Shown: positions 32,550-40,658 of the stretch, one piece after another
How the letters are laid out: each line of letters opens with the position of its first letter
How positions within the stretch are numbered: the first letter of the stretch is position 1
Assembly: GCF_000685865.1 (NCBI RefSeq)
Contig: NZ_JMKS01000001.1
Location: 62,001-126,000 of the forward strand
Direction of reading: 5' to 3'
Source of the DNA: Exiguobacterium antarcticum DSM 14480
GTDB taxonomy: Bacteria; Bacillota; Bacilli; Exiguobacteriales; Exiguobacteriaceae
Length of the DNA stretch: 64,000 nt
Notes under the pieces: generated by a model
Seen by the model: only the letters and a program-made list of their open reading frames with translations
Database searches by the model: none
What the model was told of the DNA's origin: nothing
Program-made: the position numbers and the translations under genes

Positions 32550-33859
32550 GGCTCATCACCATAACACGTGGTTGCTATTTTAACGACCAATCTCAAGGCG
32601 CAATCTCAAAAAGAATCGTTCGAGGTTTCGGTAGCCATAACCACGACGTTTAATGAGCTTAATCTTATTGTTCGTCCCTTCCATTTTCCCATTCGATAGT
32701 GTCGATACAATGGTGTGACGCATCGCTTCTTCACGGCCACGAATCGCTTTCGCGATTTTCGCAAGAGGTCCGCACGGATGGAACTGATAACGTTCCAGCC
32801 AGTCTTTCAGTCTTCGGCATGCCTGCCCGTCGCACGTTGCTTTCAACACATATCGGATATGTTGGAGTCCTTGATAAAGATCCCGGGTAAACGAGTCTTC
32901 TAGAATACAAGAATGGGCGGCCTCTCGATCTTCAAGAGCCAATGCTTCCGGACGACAAGCGAGAGCACGATCAATCACACGAACATGATGATGGCGTCTT
33001 GCCTCGTTCAAAAAACGACGCCGGCGGCGAAGAGCATCCGTAAAGAACTGGATGAGATGAAAACGATCCAGCACATGCGCTGCATTCGGGAAGACACGAG
33101 TAGTTGCCTTCGCCATCGCAGGTGCAAAATCACTGACGACAGAACGAACATCTCCCAGTACACCTTGAAGCGCAGCCGTAATCGCCGATACGTCCCGGCC
33201 CGGGACGATAGACAGAAGACGTCCAGTCTTGGCATCAAGAACGATCGTCGCATAGTGGTGTCCTTTTCTCGTGGCGAACTCATCGACGAGGATGTGTGTC
33301 GCCTGTCCCACTGTATCCACTGAAGCGTACTGATAAAACCACCGTTCCACAGTCGTATAAGGAAGTTCATATTCATGCGCAACATCTGAAATTGTCCGGC
33401 CATGGCACCGTTCTGTGATGCCTTTTCGGAACACTTCGGTAGAAGTACGGACGAGTCCGAGACCGTAGTCATATACGAACGTCAAATCACAAGAGAGGCA
33501 TCTTTGACGTGGGACATCCAGTTCGATCCACAAGGCACCGACTCCCCACGCATGACCGTGTCGAAAACGACGACGCTTTTTCGAATGCAGGATGGTCTTT
33601 TTTTCGCATAGCGGACAAGGGATTTCATGTGTATCAGGAATGACAGGAAATACGTGCGGTTCTTCATCGGACGACATCTGGATTTGAAAAAGGGCTGGAA
33701 GCGGAAGAATTAATTTGATAAACTGTTGGGACAAGGCGAAAACTCCAATCGTGGTTTGTCTAGACAACAATTACGATACCGGGGTTTTCGCTTTTTTTCT
33801 ATGTTCGATTTAAAATCCGATGGATTTTATGTGTCAACCACACCTTATGGTGATGAGCC
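32550..33859 (-). mobile_element. Intact ISL3-family insertion sequence with 8-bp target duplication
   Basis: The termini are GGCTCATCACCATAAC (from 32550) and, in inverted form, CTTATGGTGATGAGCC (to 33859). The flanking direct repeats TGATGATT stand at 32542-32549 and 33860-33867, which is the 8-bp duplication expected for ISL3. The length is 1310 bp. The coding part is identical to the fragment at 1491-2262, in the opposite orientation. The intact duplication shows a recent simple insertion. Confidence 0.92.
32580..33734 (-). CDS. ISL3-family transposase
   Basis: The start is TTG at 33734, eight bases after TTGGAG; the longer reading from 33770 lacks a ribosome site. The N-terminal zinc ribbon (PCPLCEKK and RCLSCDLTF) is followed by a helix-turn-helix and the catalytic domain with VDEF, SDFAPAM and KMEGTNNKIK. 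The 384-residue length is normal for the family. It mobilises its own element and could act on the split copy's end at 2262. Confidence 0.92.
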   Translation of the reverse strand: MSQQFIKLILPLPALFQIQMSSDEEPHVFPVIPDTHEIPCPLCEKKTILHSKKRRRFRHGHAWGVGALWIELDVPRQRCLSCDLTFVYDYGLGLVRTSTEVFRKGITERCHGRTISDVAHEYELPYTTVERWFYQYASVDTVGQATHILVDEFATRKGHHYATIVLDAKTGRLLSIVPGRDVSAITAALQGVLGDVRSVVSDFAPAMAKATTRVFPNAAHVLDRFHLIQFFTDALRRRRRFLNEARRHHHVRVIDRALACRPEALALEDREAAHSCILEDSFTRDLYQGLQHIRYVLKATCDGQACRRLKDWLERYQFHPCGPLAKIAKAIRGREEAMRHTIVSTLSNGKMEGTNNKIKLIKRRGYGYRNLERFFLRLRLEIGR

Positions 33860-34084
33860 TGATGATTACAAAAATGTAAGTGAGCACCTAAATAAAGCGA
33901 AGCTAAAAAACGATTCTTCTCGTGTAAGAGAACAACCGTTTTTCGTCTTCAATCTGAAACACTTAATTGGATGCTATTCTCTATACACGCAAGGATGATA
34001 ATTTGACTAATTTTAATCAAACAAAGCATAATGATAAACAGCAAAGCGTTACACAACTCGCTCTGCAATGAAAGGATGTTGGTT

Positions 34085-34330
34085 ATGTCATCAAAAAAAG
34101 TCTGGTCAGTAGAAGGTTATGAAGAGCATGGTGTAGAGAACCATCAAAAAGCAACTATGACGGAAACGTTCACGAATGAGGCCGATGCTCGTAAAGCTGC
34201 TAAAAAAATGGCGGATACGTACGATCAACTCGATGTATATGTGATCTATACGAATACATCAAGCGGTAAAGCAGAAGAACGTTTCTTTAATTCGGATGGA
34301 TCTTATAGTGAAGAAGGATTTGAATGGTAA
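34085..34330 (+). CDS. Unrecognised 81-aa protein
   Basis: ATG at 34085 is nine bases after AAAGG. The small soluble protein (KKVWSVEGYEEHGVENHQKA, then TFTNEADARKAAKKMADTYD) has a strand-helix-strand layout similar to short phage or stress proteins. No family was named. A hairpin terminator follows within ten bases. The 217 bases between the ISL3 duplication and this start hold no other gene. Confidence 0.6.
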   Translation: MSSKKVWSVEGYEEHGVENHQKATMTETFTNEADARKAAKKMADTYDQLDVYVIYTNTSSGKAEERFFNSDGSYSEEGFEW

Positions 34331-34336
34331 CATTTC

Positions 34337-34362
34337 AGCCGTCGATTTGACGGCTTTTTTGT
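34337..34362 (+). terminator. Hairpin terminator
   Basis: GCCGTC pairs with GACGGC across GATTT, followed by a T run, directly after the 81-aa gene. Confidence 0.8.
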
Positions 34363-34404
34363 ACGATGAATTATACTATTAAGCACAATACCTAACTGAA
34401 TACA

Positions 34405-34432
34405 CAAAAAGAACCGCTCAACAGAGCGGTTC
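34405..34432 (-). terminator. Terminator of the AT-rich gene, twin of 35660-35684
   Basis: GAACCGCTC/GAGCGGTTC with loop AACA; on the minus strand it is followed by TTTTT. The stem and the neighbouring AATCCCGA at 34440-34447 recur at 35660-35704. Confidence 0.65.
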
Positions 34433-34555
34433 GTGAGAATAATCCCGAGTTAGTAGTAAAATTATTCATATAAGACTGCACCCCTATTTTTAAACCGCAC
34501 GTATATATTTGTGAAATATCGTACTTCAATCATTTGTTAAAATGCGGTAGCCTCA

Positions 34556-35296
34556 TTAACTCTTTATTCTTTGTTGCTTAGTCAAAACAGAGGCATCACT
34601 CTTTTGATAAATTTTTGTTCGTAATCGATCTCCGACTGTGTTTATTATTATGTCAATCGTGTTGTCATTTTCCCAATACAGTTCATATCCGTACAAACTA
34701 ATGGGATTTAATTTACTTTTTGAAGGAATAATAACTGATGGTGGCAATTCAAATACACATTTATTGTATATACATTTTCGAGACTTTAAATCAATAATCT
34801 CTAAAAACAAATTTAGTTGTCCAGATGTCAATACTCCTTTCAAAACAGCTTTCTTCGTTTTAGTTTTATTATTTTTTACATCTATGTTTTGCGTATATAT
34901 AAAATTTTTTTCATATACATAGTCTTCAAATTTATTTATCTCATCGTCAGATAAACATTCTCTAAACTTTGAATGAATCAAACCTTCTTTTAGAGTTTTC
35001 AAAGTTTCCCTTAAAAACTCTAAATCTTTTTTAGATTTTAACTCATTTATATTAGTTTCTTTAAAATAATATTCGCGCTTTTCTCCATTTTCAGTTCTGA
35101 TTCTTCTTTCTTCTTCTTCTGTTAAATTCTCGTAAAAAATAATATAAAAGGAACTGTATTTAGGAATTTTTTTTCTCATTTTTTTCAAAAACACTTGGAA
35201 AAGATACACTAAGGGTACATTTCTTACATCAAAATAATCAATATCAAGTTCTTTTTTTTCATTATTTTTAATATACCACACTTCTAATTCTAACAT
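34556..35296 (-). CDS. AT-rich unrecognised 246-aa protein
   Basis: ATG follows GAGAGGTAGATACT. The protein is rich in Lys, Glu, Ile and Asn, has no signal peptide, and reads WYIKNNEKKELDIDYFDVRN, then FYENLTEEEERRIRTENGEK. Its codon use and base composition are far more AT-rich than any neighbour, indicating recent transfer. The family was not recognised. It lies between two look-alike terminators and has no operon partner. Confidence 0.6.
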   Translation of the reverse strand: MLELEVWYIKNNEKKELDIDYFDVRNVPLVYLFQVFLKKMRKKIPKYSSFYIIFYENLTEEEERRIRTENGEKREYYFKETNINELKSKKDLEFLRETLKTLKEGLIHSKFRECLSDDEINKFEDYVYEKNFIYTQNIDVKNNKTKTKKAVLKGVLTSGQLNLFLEIIDLKSRKCIYNKCVFELPPSVIIPSKSKLNPISLYGYELYWENDNTIDIIINTVGDRLRTKIYQKSDASVLTKQQRIKS

Positions 35297-35659
35297 AGTA
35301 TCTACCTCTCTTAGAGTCTATAATGATATGGTGGTTTCAACTTATAATTTAAGACATTCCTGACATAATTAGTATGACGCCTTTCCCAATTTCTTACGTT
35401 TAGTCCACCTCTCATGTTTACTTTTACTATCTTTGAAGCATGTACATTGCCGTAGGCTCAATTGAATCTTTTAACCTGCAATTCTGCTTGTTCTATGTGT
35501 ACTCACGATATTTCTGTTAATTATTGTAACATGTCCCATTTGTTTTTAGTCCGACAAGGAGATGGTCTGCGTTATAAACGCACTCCCTGATTGGTTTGCC
35601 AGCCGCACCTGATCATCTTTCATGTTGTGTGAGCACTCTTCATTTTTCTAATAAAATGC
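35297..35659. other. Intergenic stretch without a supported gene
   Basis: This segment is AT-rich near the gene and becomes less so toward ypsC. Both strands lack an ORF with a ribosome site. It probably carries the promoter of the AT-rich gene and the right junction of the acquired segment. Confidence 0.4.
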
Positions 35660-35684
35660 AAAAAAACCGCTCTGTTGAGCGGTT
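35660..35684 (-). terminator. Terminator after ypsC
   Basis: AACCGCTC/GAGCGGTT with loop AACA on the minus strand, followed by TTTTTTT. It stands about 75 bases after the ypsC stop and matches the terminator at 34405-34432. Confidence 0.7.
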
Positions 35685-35760
35685 TCCCGAAGAAATCCCG
35701 ATTTTCACACCAACTGTGCAATGAGTGTGCAATGGGATTTTCTGAAGGGCTAGAAACGGC

Positions 35761-36906
35761 TTAAGACTGCGGCTTTTTGCGACGCAAACCATAATATTGA
35801 TAAAACTGAACTTCAATATTTCCGTTATAAAGCTTACGACGTTTTGTCGCCGGGCGACCGAATGCTTTTTCGAACTCGACGTACGACGTGATCATGTAGA
35901 CACTGTAGTATGGGAATTCACGGAACGCATTACCGATCTTCCGGTACAACTGATGGACTTCACGTGCGTCTTCGAGACGTTCCCCGTATGGCGGGTTGCC
36001 GATGATGACACCAAAGTCTTCCTTCGGCTTGAAGTCGGCTGCGTCCCGTTGCATGACGTTGATTGCGTCCCGGACGTCAGCGAGCTCGGCGTTTTGTTTT
36101 GCGAGCTTGACCATCTCCGGATCCGTATCGTTGGCATAGATTTTGAGCGGCTTGTCCCACTCGGCTTTGTCGTTCGCTTCCTTGATTGCGTCGAACCAGG
36201 CTTTTTTCGGAATACAGGCCCATTCTTGCGAAGCGAACTCACGGTTGATCCCAGGTGCGATATTCCGTCCGATCATCGCCGCTTCGATGGCAAGTGTTCC
36301 TGAACCTGTAAAGACGTCGTACAGCGGCATATCCGGCTTCCAGTTCGTCAGCATCAGCATCGCTGCTGCCATCGTTTCTTTCAGTGGTGCCGCGGAGTGG
36401 AACTCGCGGTAACCGCGTTTATGGAGGGCGTCGCCTGACGTATCAATCGTCAGTGTCGCAATGTCTTTTAAGAGCGCGACTTCGATTGGGAAGCTGGCAC
36501 CGGTTTTCGGTAACCACTCGTCGCCCATGTTGTACGCTTCCTGCATATGCGAGACGATCGCTTTTTCCGTGATTTTCTGACAGTCACGGATGGAGAACAA
36601 CTTCGATTTGACCGAGCGGCCGTTGACGACGTAGTTCGCTTCCCACGGCAACAGTTCGCTCCACGGGAGGTCTTTGACCTGATCGAATAATTTTTCGAAT
36701 GACGTCGCCTTGAATTCGGCGACGACGAGTTTGACACGGTCCGCTGTCCGTAACCAGAGGTTGAGACGGGGAATATCTTCAAGCTCACAATCGATGTAGA
36801 CTTTACCGTCCTCGACCGTACACTCGTATCCTAAATCGCGGACTTCCTTGGCGACGAGGGCTTCGATCCCCATTGCCGCCGTCGCGATGACTAAACGTTT
36901 TGCCAT
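35761..36906 (-). CDS. ypsC: 23S rRNA (guanine-N2) methyltransferase, YpsC/RlmL-type
   Basis: The 381-residue protein has an N-terminal THUMP RNA-binding part (ATAAMGIEALVAKEVRDLGY) and a Rossmann methyltransferase domain with SAM motif YDVFTGSGTLAIEAAMIGRN and catalytic NPPYGER. It methylates guanine N2 in 23S rRNA in the cytosol. AGGAGCGTGAACAATC precedes the ATG. It stands next to rnpB on the same strand, the order known from Bacillus, which supports the assignment and marks the return to core chromosome. Confidence 0.92.
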   Translation of the reverse strand: MAKRLVIATAAMGIEALVAKEVRDLGYECTVEDGKVYIDCELEDIPRLNLWLRTADRVKLVVAEFKATSFEKLFDQVKDLPWSELLPWEANYVVNGRSVKSKLFSIRDCQKITEKAIVSHMQEAYNMGDEWLPKTGASFPIEVALLKDIATLTIDTSGDALHKRGYREFHSAAPLKETMAAAMLMLTNWKPDMPLYDVFTGSGTLAIEAAMIGRNIAPGINREFASQEWACIPKKAWFDAIKEANDKAEWDKPLKIYANDTDPEMVKLAKQNAELADVRDAINVMQRDAADFKPKEDFGVIIGNPPYGERLEDAREVHQLYRKIGNAFREFPYYSVYMITSYVEFEKAFGRPATKRRKLYNGNIEVQFYQYYGLRRKKPQS

Positions 36907-36954
36907 GATTGTTCACGCTCCTACCTGTTTTTAAAATTCCCAAGTTCAGTTCAA

Positions 36955-36990
36955 TAAAAAAAGAGCCCAGTTGGACCTGGACTCTCGTTC
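36955..36990 (-). terminator. Terminator of rnpB
   Basis: On the minus strand GAGTCCAG pairs with CTGGGCTC (one mismatch), followed by TTTTTTT, about 15 bases after the RNase P RNA end and just before ypsC. Confidence 0.7.
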
Positions 36991-37004
36991 AAAGTAAAAA
37001 TAAC

Positions 37005-37401
37005 AGCCTATGTGGTCCTGTAAGCCATGTTCTGTTCCCTAGTGTTGCAAACGGTTTGACCCTCACACGTGGGCGACAATCATCTATCTCCGTATTTACA
37101 TACGCTCTCCTTCGCGTTCAGTTCCGCTCCGGAAATTCCCCTACCAAATTTGGGTTTCTCGCTCGTGGGGTTTACCTCGTTCCACCCTTACTGTTTCCAG
37201 TAAGGCTCCGTCACTGTGGCACTTTCAAGAAGTTTCGGCCATATCCGAAGACTTAGGCGTTCCTTCTGCCGTCAGCACGACGCTGCCTACACTTATCTTT
37301 TCGTGTAGCACGATCACTACAACCATCGCAGGTTGTGCGAGCATGGACTTTCCTCAAAGCACCGAAGTGCCCCGCAATTGTCCGAACCAACATAGTCACT
37401 G
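37005..37401 (-). ncRNA. rnpB: RNase P RNA, Bacillus type (class B)
   Basis: The minus strand contains GAGGAAAGTCCATGCTCGCA near the 5' end and, near the 3' end, ACAGAACATGGCTTACAGG, both universal RNase P RNA signatures. CTATGTTGGT at the 5' end pairs with ACCACATAG at the 3' end (helix P1) with one bulged base. The length of about 397 fits class B. It is the catalytic RNA that matures tRNA 5' ends. Its own sigma-A promoter and terminator flank it. Confidence 0.95.
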
Positions 37402-37407
37402 CTTAAC

Positions 37408-37436
37408 AGTGTAGCGCACGTCACGGATTCTAGCAA
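37408..37436 (-). promoter_or_regulatory. rnpB promoter
   Basis: TTGCTA (-35, 37431-37436) and TACACT (-10, 37408-37413) with exactly 17 bases between them; transcription would start near 37401, at helix P1. Confidence 0.75.
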
Positions 37437-37466
37437 GAGGTATTTCTCGATCAATGGGCGGAAAAG

Positions 37467-37496
37467 TTGCGTTTCCCCGTGAATTTGCGGTATAGT
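37467..37496 (+). promoter_or_regulatory. Promoter of the 147-aa gene
   Basis: TTGCGT (37467-37472), 18 bases, then TATAGT (37491-37496), divergent from the rnpB promoter 30 bases away. Confidence 0.55.
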
Positions 37497-37523
37497 ACAA
37501 TGGTTCAGAAGGGGGCATGTACT

Positions 37524-37967
37524 ATGAAAAAACGACGCTCTGGTACGAACCAGCGTACCGTACGGAAATTGACGTTCTTGATCGAGATTGATGAAATCAA
37601 GGCACTTCATCTCCGGAACGGCATTTTTGCCTTTTACCGCAAGGGTGAACTCATCCATGCGTTCGAGCCATTTAATGTAAAACAACCTGATGCGTTATCA
37701 AAACGGAGTTACCATTTCGACCAACATGATATCTTATTGATGAATGAACGGTTCCCGCAACAGATTCCGCTGTACGATGAAGCGATGACGTTACGGTCGT
37801 GGGCGAATCAAGTCGAATACGGCTTGTATCAGCTGATTGACACGGGACGTTTGTCTTTCATTCATGAAGACGATACCGGGTACAAAATGGAAGCGACGAT
37901 TCAGTGGACGGGCGAAACGCTTGCCGTTCCGACGCCGGTCTATAAAAAAGGAAAAGACCCAAAGTAA
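37524..37967 (+). CDS. Unrecognised 147-aa protein next to rnpB
   Basis: ATG at 37524 is eight bases after GGGGG. The N-terminus is very basic (MKKRRSGTNQRTVRKLTFLI), the rest mixed (HLRNGIFAFYRKGELIHAFE, then IHEDDTGYKMEATIQWTGET). It is soluble, with no named family. A hairpin follows. It is transcribed divergently from rnpB. Confidence 0.6.
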   Translation: MKKRRSGTNQRTVRKLTFLIEIDEIKALHLRNGIFAFYRKGELIHAFEPFNVKQPDALSKRSYHFDQHDILLMNERFPQQIPLYDEAMTLRSWANQVEYGLYQLIDTGRLSFIHEDDTGYKMEATIQWTGETLAVPTPVYKKGKDPK

Positions 37968-37985
37968 ACACTTTGAGTCCCAGGC

Positions 37986-38014
37986 TGTCTCCCACTTGGT
38001 GAGACGGCTTTTTT
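37986..38014. terminator. Bidirectional hairpin between convergent genes
   Basis: GCTGTCTCCC pairs with GGTGAGACGGC, followed by TTTTTTT on the plus strand. It serves the 147-aa gene and lies four bases from the protease gene end. Confidence 0.65.
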
Positions 38015-38017
38015 TGA

Positions 38018-39361
38018 TTACTTGACGGTGATGAGACGTTCCGTCACCCGTGTGTGACGCCCGGATGACGTCGCAAAGACAAGTTTATACGTCCCCGTTT
38101 CTTTCAGGGCGTAGGAATACTTGTGCGTGCCGTTACGCAGATAGTCATTCGTAAACGTCTTGACGACCTTGCCGTCCTTGTAGAGACGGGTCAACGTCTT
38201 CGCGTTTGAATACTCGTCAAAGTAAAACGAAAACGGCTGATTCGGTTTCAAGACCGACGGGACCGACACTTTGGAGACGGGTGCCGGAATCCGGGCCAGC
38301 ATGCCGGCGTTCAGACGACCTGTTCCATAGTGTAACGTCGTATCCCCGGCTTTTTTCGCCGCTGCCTCGTACAATTTACTGCGAAGCGTACTGTTCGTGA
38401 TGAACGGATTTTTTGATTTTGCGAGGGCGATGACACCACTGACGATTGGTGTCGCCATCGACGTCCCGTCGAGATAACCGTACTTGTTACCGACGATCGT
38501 CGAGTAGACGCCTTCCCCCGGTGCCATGATGTTCAACCCTTTCCCGTAGTTCGAGAACGTCGACGCGCGACCGAGCGTACCGACCGACCCAACGGCGATG
38601 ACGGATTTCATTGAAGCCGGGAACAAAAGTTTATTGCGTCCGTCATTCCCCGCCGCACTGACGACGACGATGTTCTTCGCTTCCGCTTTTTTGATCGCCG
38701 CTTCCATGTACGGATCGTACTCGTACTGTCCAAGTGACAAATTGATGACATCCGCGCCTTGTGCGATCGCATACAGAACGCCGTCCCCGATGTCGATCGA
38801 ACTCGCGAAGTCGCCGTCAAAGACGTCAGCGCCAATCAGTTTGACGCCCGACGCAACACCGACGATCCCTTTGCCGTTTTCCGCTGCCGCGACGATGCCT
38901 GCGACATGCGTCCCGTGATCGTCCGGTTTCCGGATGCCGGAAATCGTCGTTGCCTTATAGATGACATTCTTGAACTCCGAGTGATTGACGTCAATCGCAT
39001 CATCGATGATCGCGACGCGTACGTCGGATTTGCCGCGGCTGTACTTCCAATAAGTAGGAATACGCGATTGGTCCAAATATGTTTGTTGCAATTGCGCTGA
39101 ATCGGTCGCCTTCTCGACGACGCTGACCGGAATCAGATCAGCTTCGACATCGGTCTCATCGAGGTGTGGTAACGGTTCGACAAGCGAAAAGCCGTCCTGT
39201 TTCAGTTCCCGGACTTCCTGGAGACCTTGCTCCGACAACCACGTTTGTTTTTGTTGCTCCGTAAAAGTTGGATCATACTGCACATATTGAGAATTAGCGA
39301 ACGCAGAGGTAGGTAACCCTACGACGACAGCAAATGTGAGTAGTGCAAGTTTCTTTTTCAA
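38018..39361 (-). CDS. Secreted subtilisin-like serine protease (S8)
   Basis: The start is TTG at 39361 behind AGGGTCCACA. Residues 1-22 form a Sec signal ending TSAFA. A propeptide follows to about residue 95, then the S8 catalytic domain with Asp120 (VAIIDDAID), His152 (DDHGTHVAG), oxyanion Asn239 (SAAGND) and Ser301 (GTSMATP). Residues about 360-447 are a beta-rich tail (PFSFYFDEYSNAKTLTRLYK) that may bind substrate or the wall. It is an extracellular protease, complete and of normal length. Confidence 0.9.
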   Translation of the reverse strand: MKKKLALLTFAVVVGLPTSAFANSQYVQYDPTFTEQQKQTWLSEQGLQEVRELKQDGFSLVEPLPHLDETDVEADLIPVSVVEKATDSAQLQQTYLDQSRIPTYWKYSRGKSDVRVAIIDDAIDVNHSEFKNVIYKATTISGIRKPDDHGTHVAGIVAAAENGKGIVGVASGVKLIGADVFDGDFASSIDIGDGVLYAIAQGADVINLSLGQYEYDPYMEAAIKKAEAKNIVVVSAAGNDGRNKLLFPASMKSVIAVGSVGTLGRASTFSNYGKGLNIMAPGEGVYSTIVGNKYGYLDGTSMATPIVSGVIALAKSKNPFITNSTLRSKLYEAAAKKAGDTTLHYGTGRLNAGMLARIPAPVSKVSVPSVLKPNQPFSFYFDEYSNAKTLTRLYKDGKVVKTFTNDYLRNGTHKYSYALKETGTYKLVFATSSGRHTRVTERLITVK

Positions 39362-39421
39362 TGTGGACCCTGCCCTTCTCTTTTTACACGCCGATTCTAT
39401 TGATGTGCTGATCCAAACGGA

Positions 39422-39838
39422 CTAAAAAAATGGAACGGTCCCATCGGATTCTTCGCTGACTTCAAATGGAATGATTTTTCCGATCGTGACATAGGAGTAG
39501 TAACGGACGAGGACAGCACGCCAACGGTTGGCATCAATCCCGGTCAGATCCTCTCCGAGCGGTGACCCGTCAAACGTCTCGAACTGTTGGCAGAAAAAGG
39601 CTTCCTCTGCCTCGCTCCACGTGACGGTTTCTCCGATAAATCCGGTTGAAAATCGGACAAAATCGGCGATCGATGGACCAATCACTTCAGACGGCAAACG
39701 TTCGCTCATCCGTCCGACCAGTTCATACCGATCGCGCTCCGCCTGATCGGCCTCCTCTAATGAGTGGCACAACAAGACTTCCCGATTGATTTCAACCAAA
39801 ACGACATAATCACCTCTCGGCAAATTGACGTGTATCAT
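39422..39838 (-). CDS. Unrecognised 138-aa protein
   Basis: AAGGGGTGTAGGG precedes the ATG. The acidic soluble protein (HVNLPRGDYVVLVEINREVL, then RYELVGRMSERLPSEVIGPS) shows no signal or domain. It lies 60 bases upstream of the protease gene on the same strand, and no obvious terminator separates them. Confidence 0.55.
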   Translation of the reverse strand: MIHVNLPRGDYVVLVEINREVLLCHSLEEADQAERDRYELVGRMSERLPSEVIGPSIADFVRFSTGFIGETVTWSEAEEAFFCQQFETFDGSPLGEDLTGIDANRWRAVLVRYYSYVTIGKIIPFEVSEESDGTVPFF

Positions 39839-39897
39839 CCCTACACCCCTTGGATTAAATTCGTGTAGTATCTAGATGTCACTTTCTATGGGTTAAC

Positions 39898-40590
39898 TTA
39901 TAATGTCCATTTTCGATCAAACATCAATTCTATCGGTTCGTTATCCTTAGACTTTAACATACGAACCCGTGTCGTATCAATTTGATCGAGTAAATCCATG
40001 TCACGCAATGACTGGATGACCGGTGCTTCCGCCTGCTCGATCCGCGTCCGGAACGGTGTCAACAAATCCTGTTGCCCACTCGCGATCGCATACCAGGCAA
40101 GGCGGGCGAATGGTTCATCCTTCGCCGTTTCTAAGGCGTAACTCTCAAAGATGTCTGGTAAGTAACTGGCAAACTGGTCCAGTGCGTCGATTCGCTCCGC
40201 GAGATCGAGAATCGTCAACCAACTCGGCAACGACAATAACGATTCACTTGACCACCAATCGATTAAATCAATATGTTCCTTGAACAGCTGTTGCGCTTCC
40301 GGACGGTCGATGAAATGCTGCATCGTCTGAATCAATTCGTTCCAGGCGATCGACCAGTATTCATCAGACGGATTGGCGGAGATGAAAAATTGACGGTAGA
40401 CCGTCAACAGTTCCGACACTTCCTGGAGATGCTCGACTTCCAACCGTTGATTCAACCGACTAACTGCTTTTGTAAAATAACTTGGTTCTAACGTCAATGC
40501 CATATACAGTAATTTCGGGACATCTTTTAGTTCGCCTTGATCGACCGTCTCAAATAATTCCTGGATCCATTCGGGTTGTGGGTTCGTCAT
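39898..40590 (-). CDS. Unrecognised 230-aa helical protein
   Basis: AGGAGAAAAACGT precedes the ATG. The predicted all-helical soluble protein (PEWIQELFETVDQGELKDVP, then LQEVSELLTVYRQFFISANP) recalls alpha-solenoid proteins, but no family can be named. Its composition is acidic. It appears to be a stand-alone gene. Confidence 0.55.
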   Translation of the reverse strand: MTNPQPEWIQELFETVDQGELKDVPKLLYMALTLEPSYFTKAVSRLNQRLEVEHLQEVSELLTVYRQFFISANPSDEYWSIAWNELIQTMQHFIDRPEAQQLFKEHIDLIDWWSSESLLSLPSWLTILDLAERIDALDQFASYLPDIFESYALETAKDEPFARLAWYAIASGQQDLLTPFRTRIEQAEAPVIQSLRDMDLLDQIDTTRVRMLKSKDNEPIELMFDRKWTL

Positions 40591-40658
40591 ACGTTTTTCT
40601 CCTCTGCATAGTAAATGTATTTACTATACCCGAAAAAGAATTAGCGTAATCCTTTTTC

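Noticed and set aside
1491-33859. The whole island as a composite ISL3 transposon
   Set aside because: The intact ISL3 copy has its own 8-bp duplication, so it arrived as a single element; 30 kb transposition between the copies is not supported.
34405-35684. Hairpin pair as a CRISPR array
   Set aside because: Only two copies with dissimilar surroundings and a 1.2-kb gap; no spacer spacing. No other regularly spaced repeats were seen in the window.
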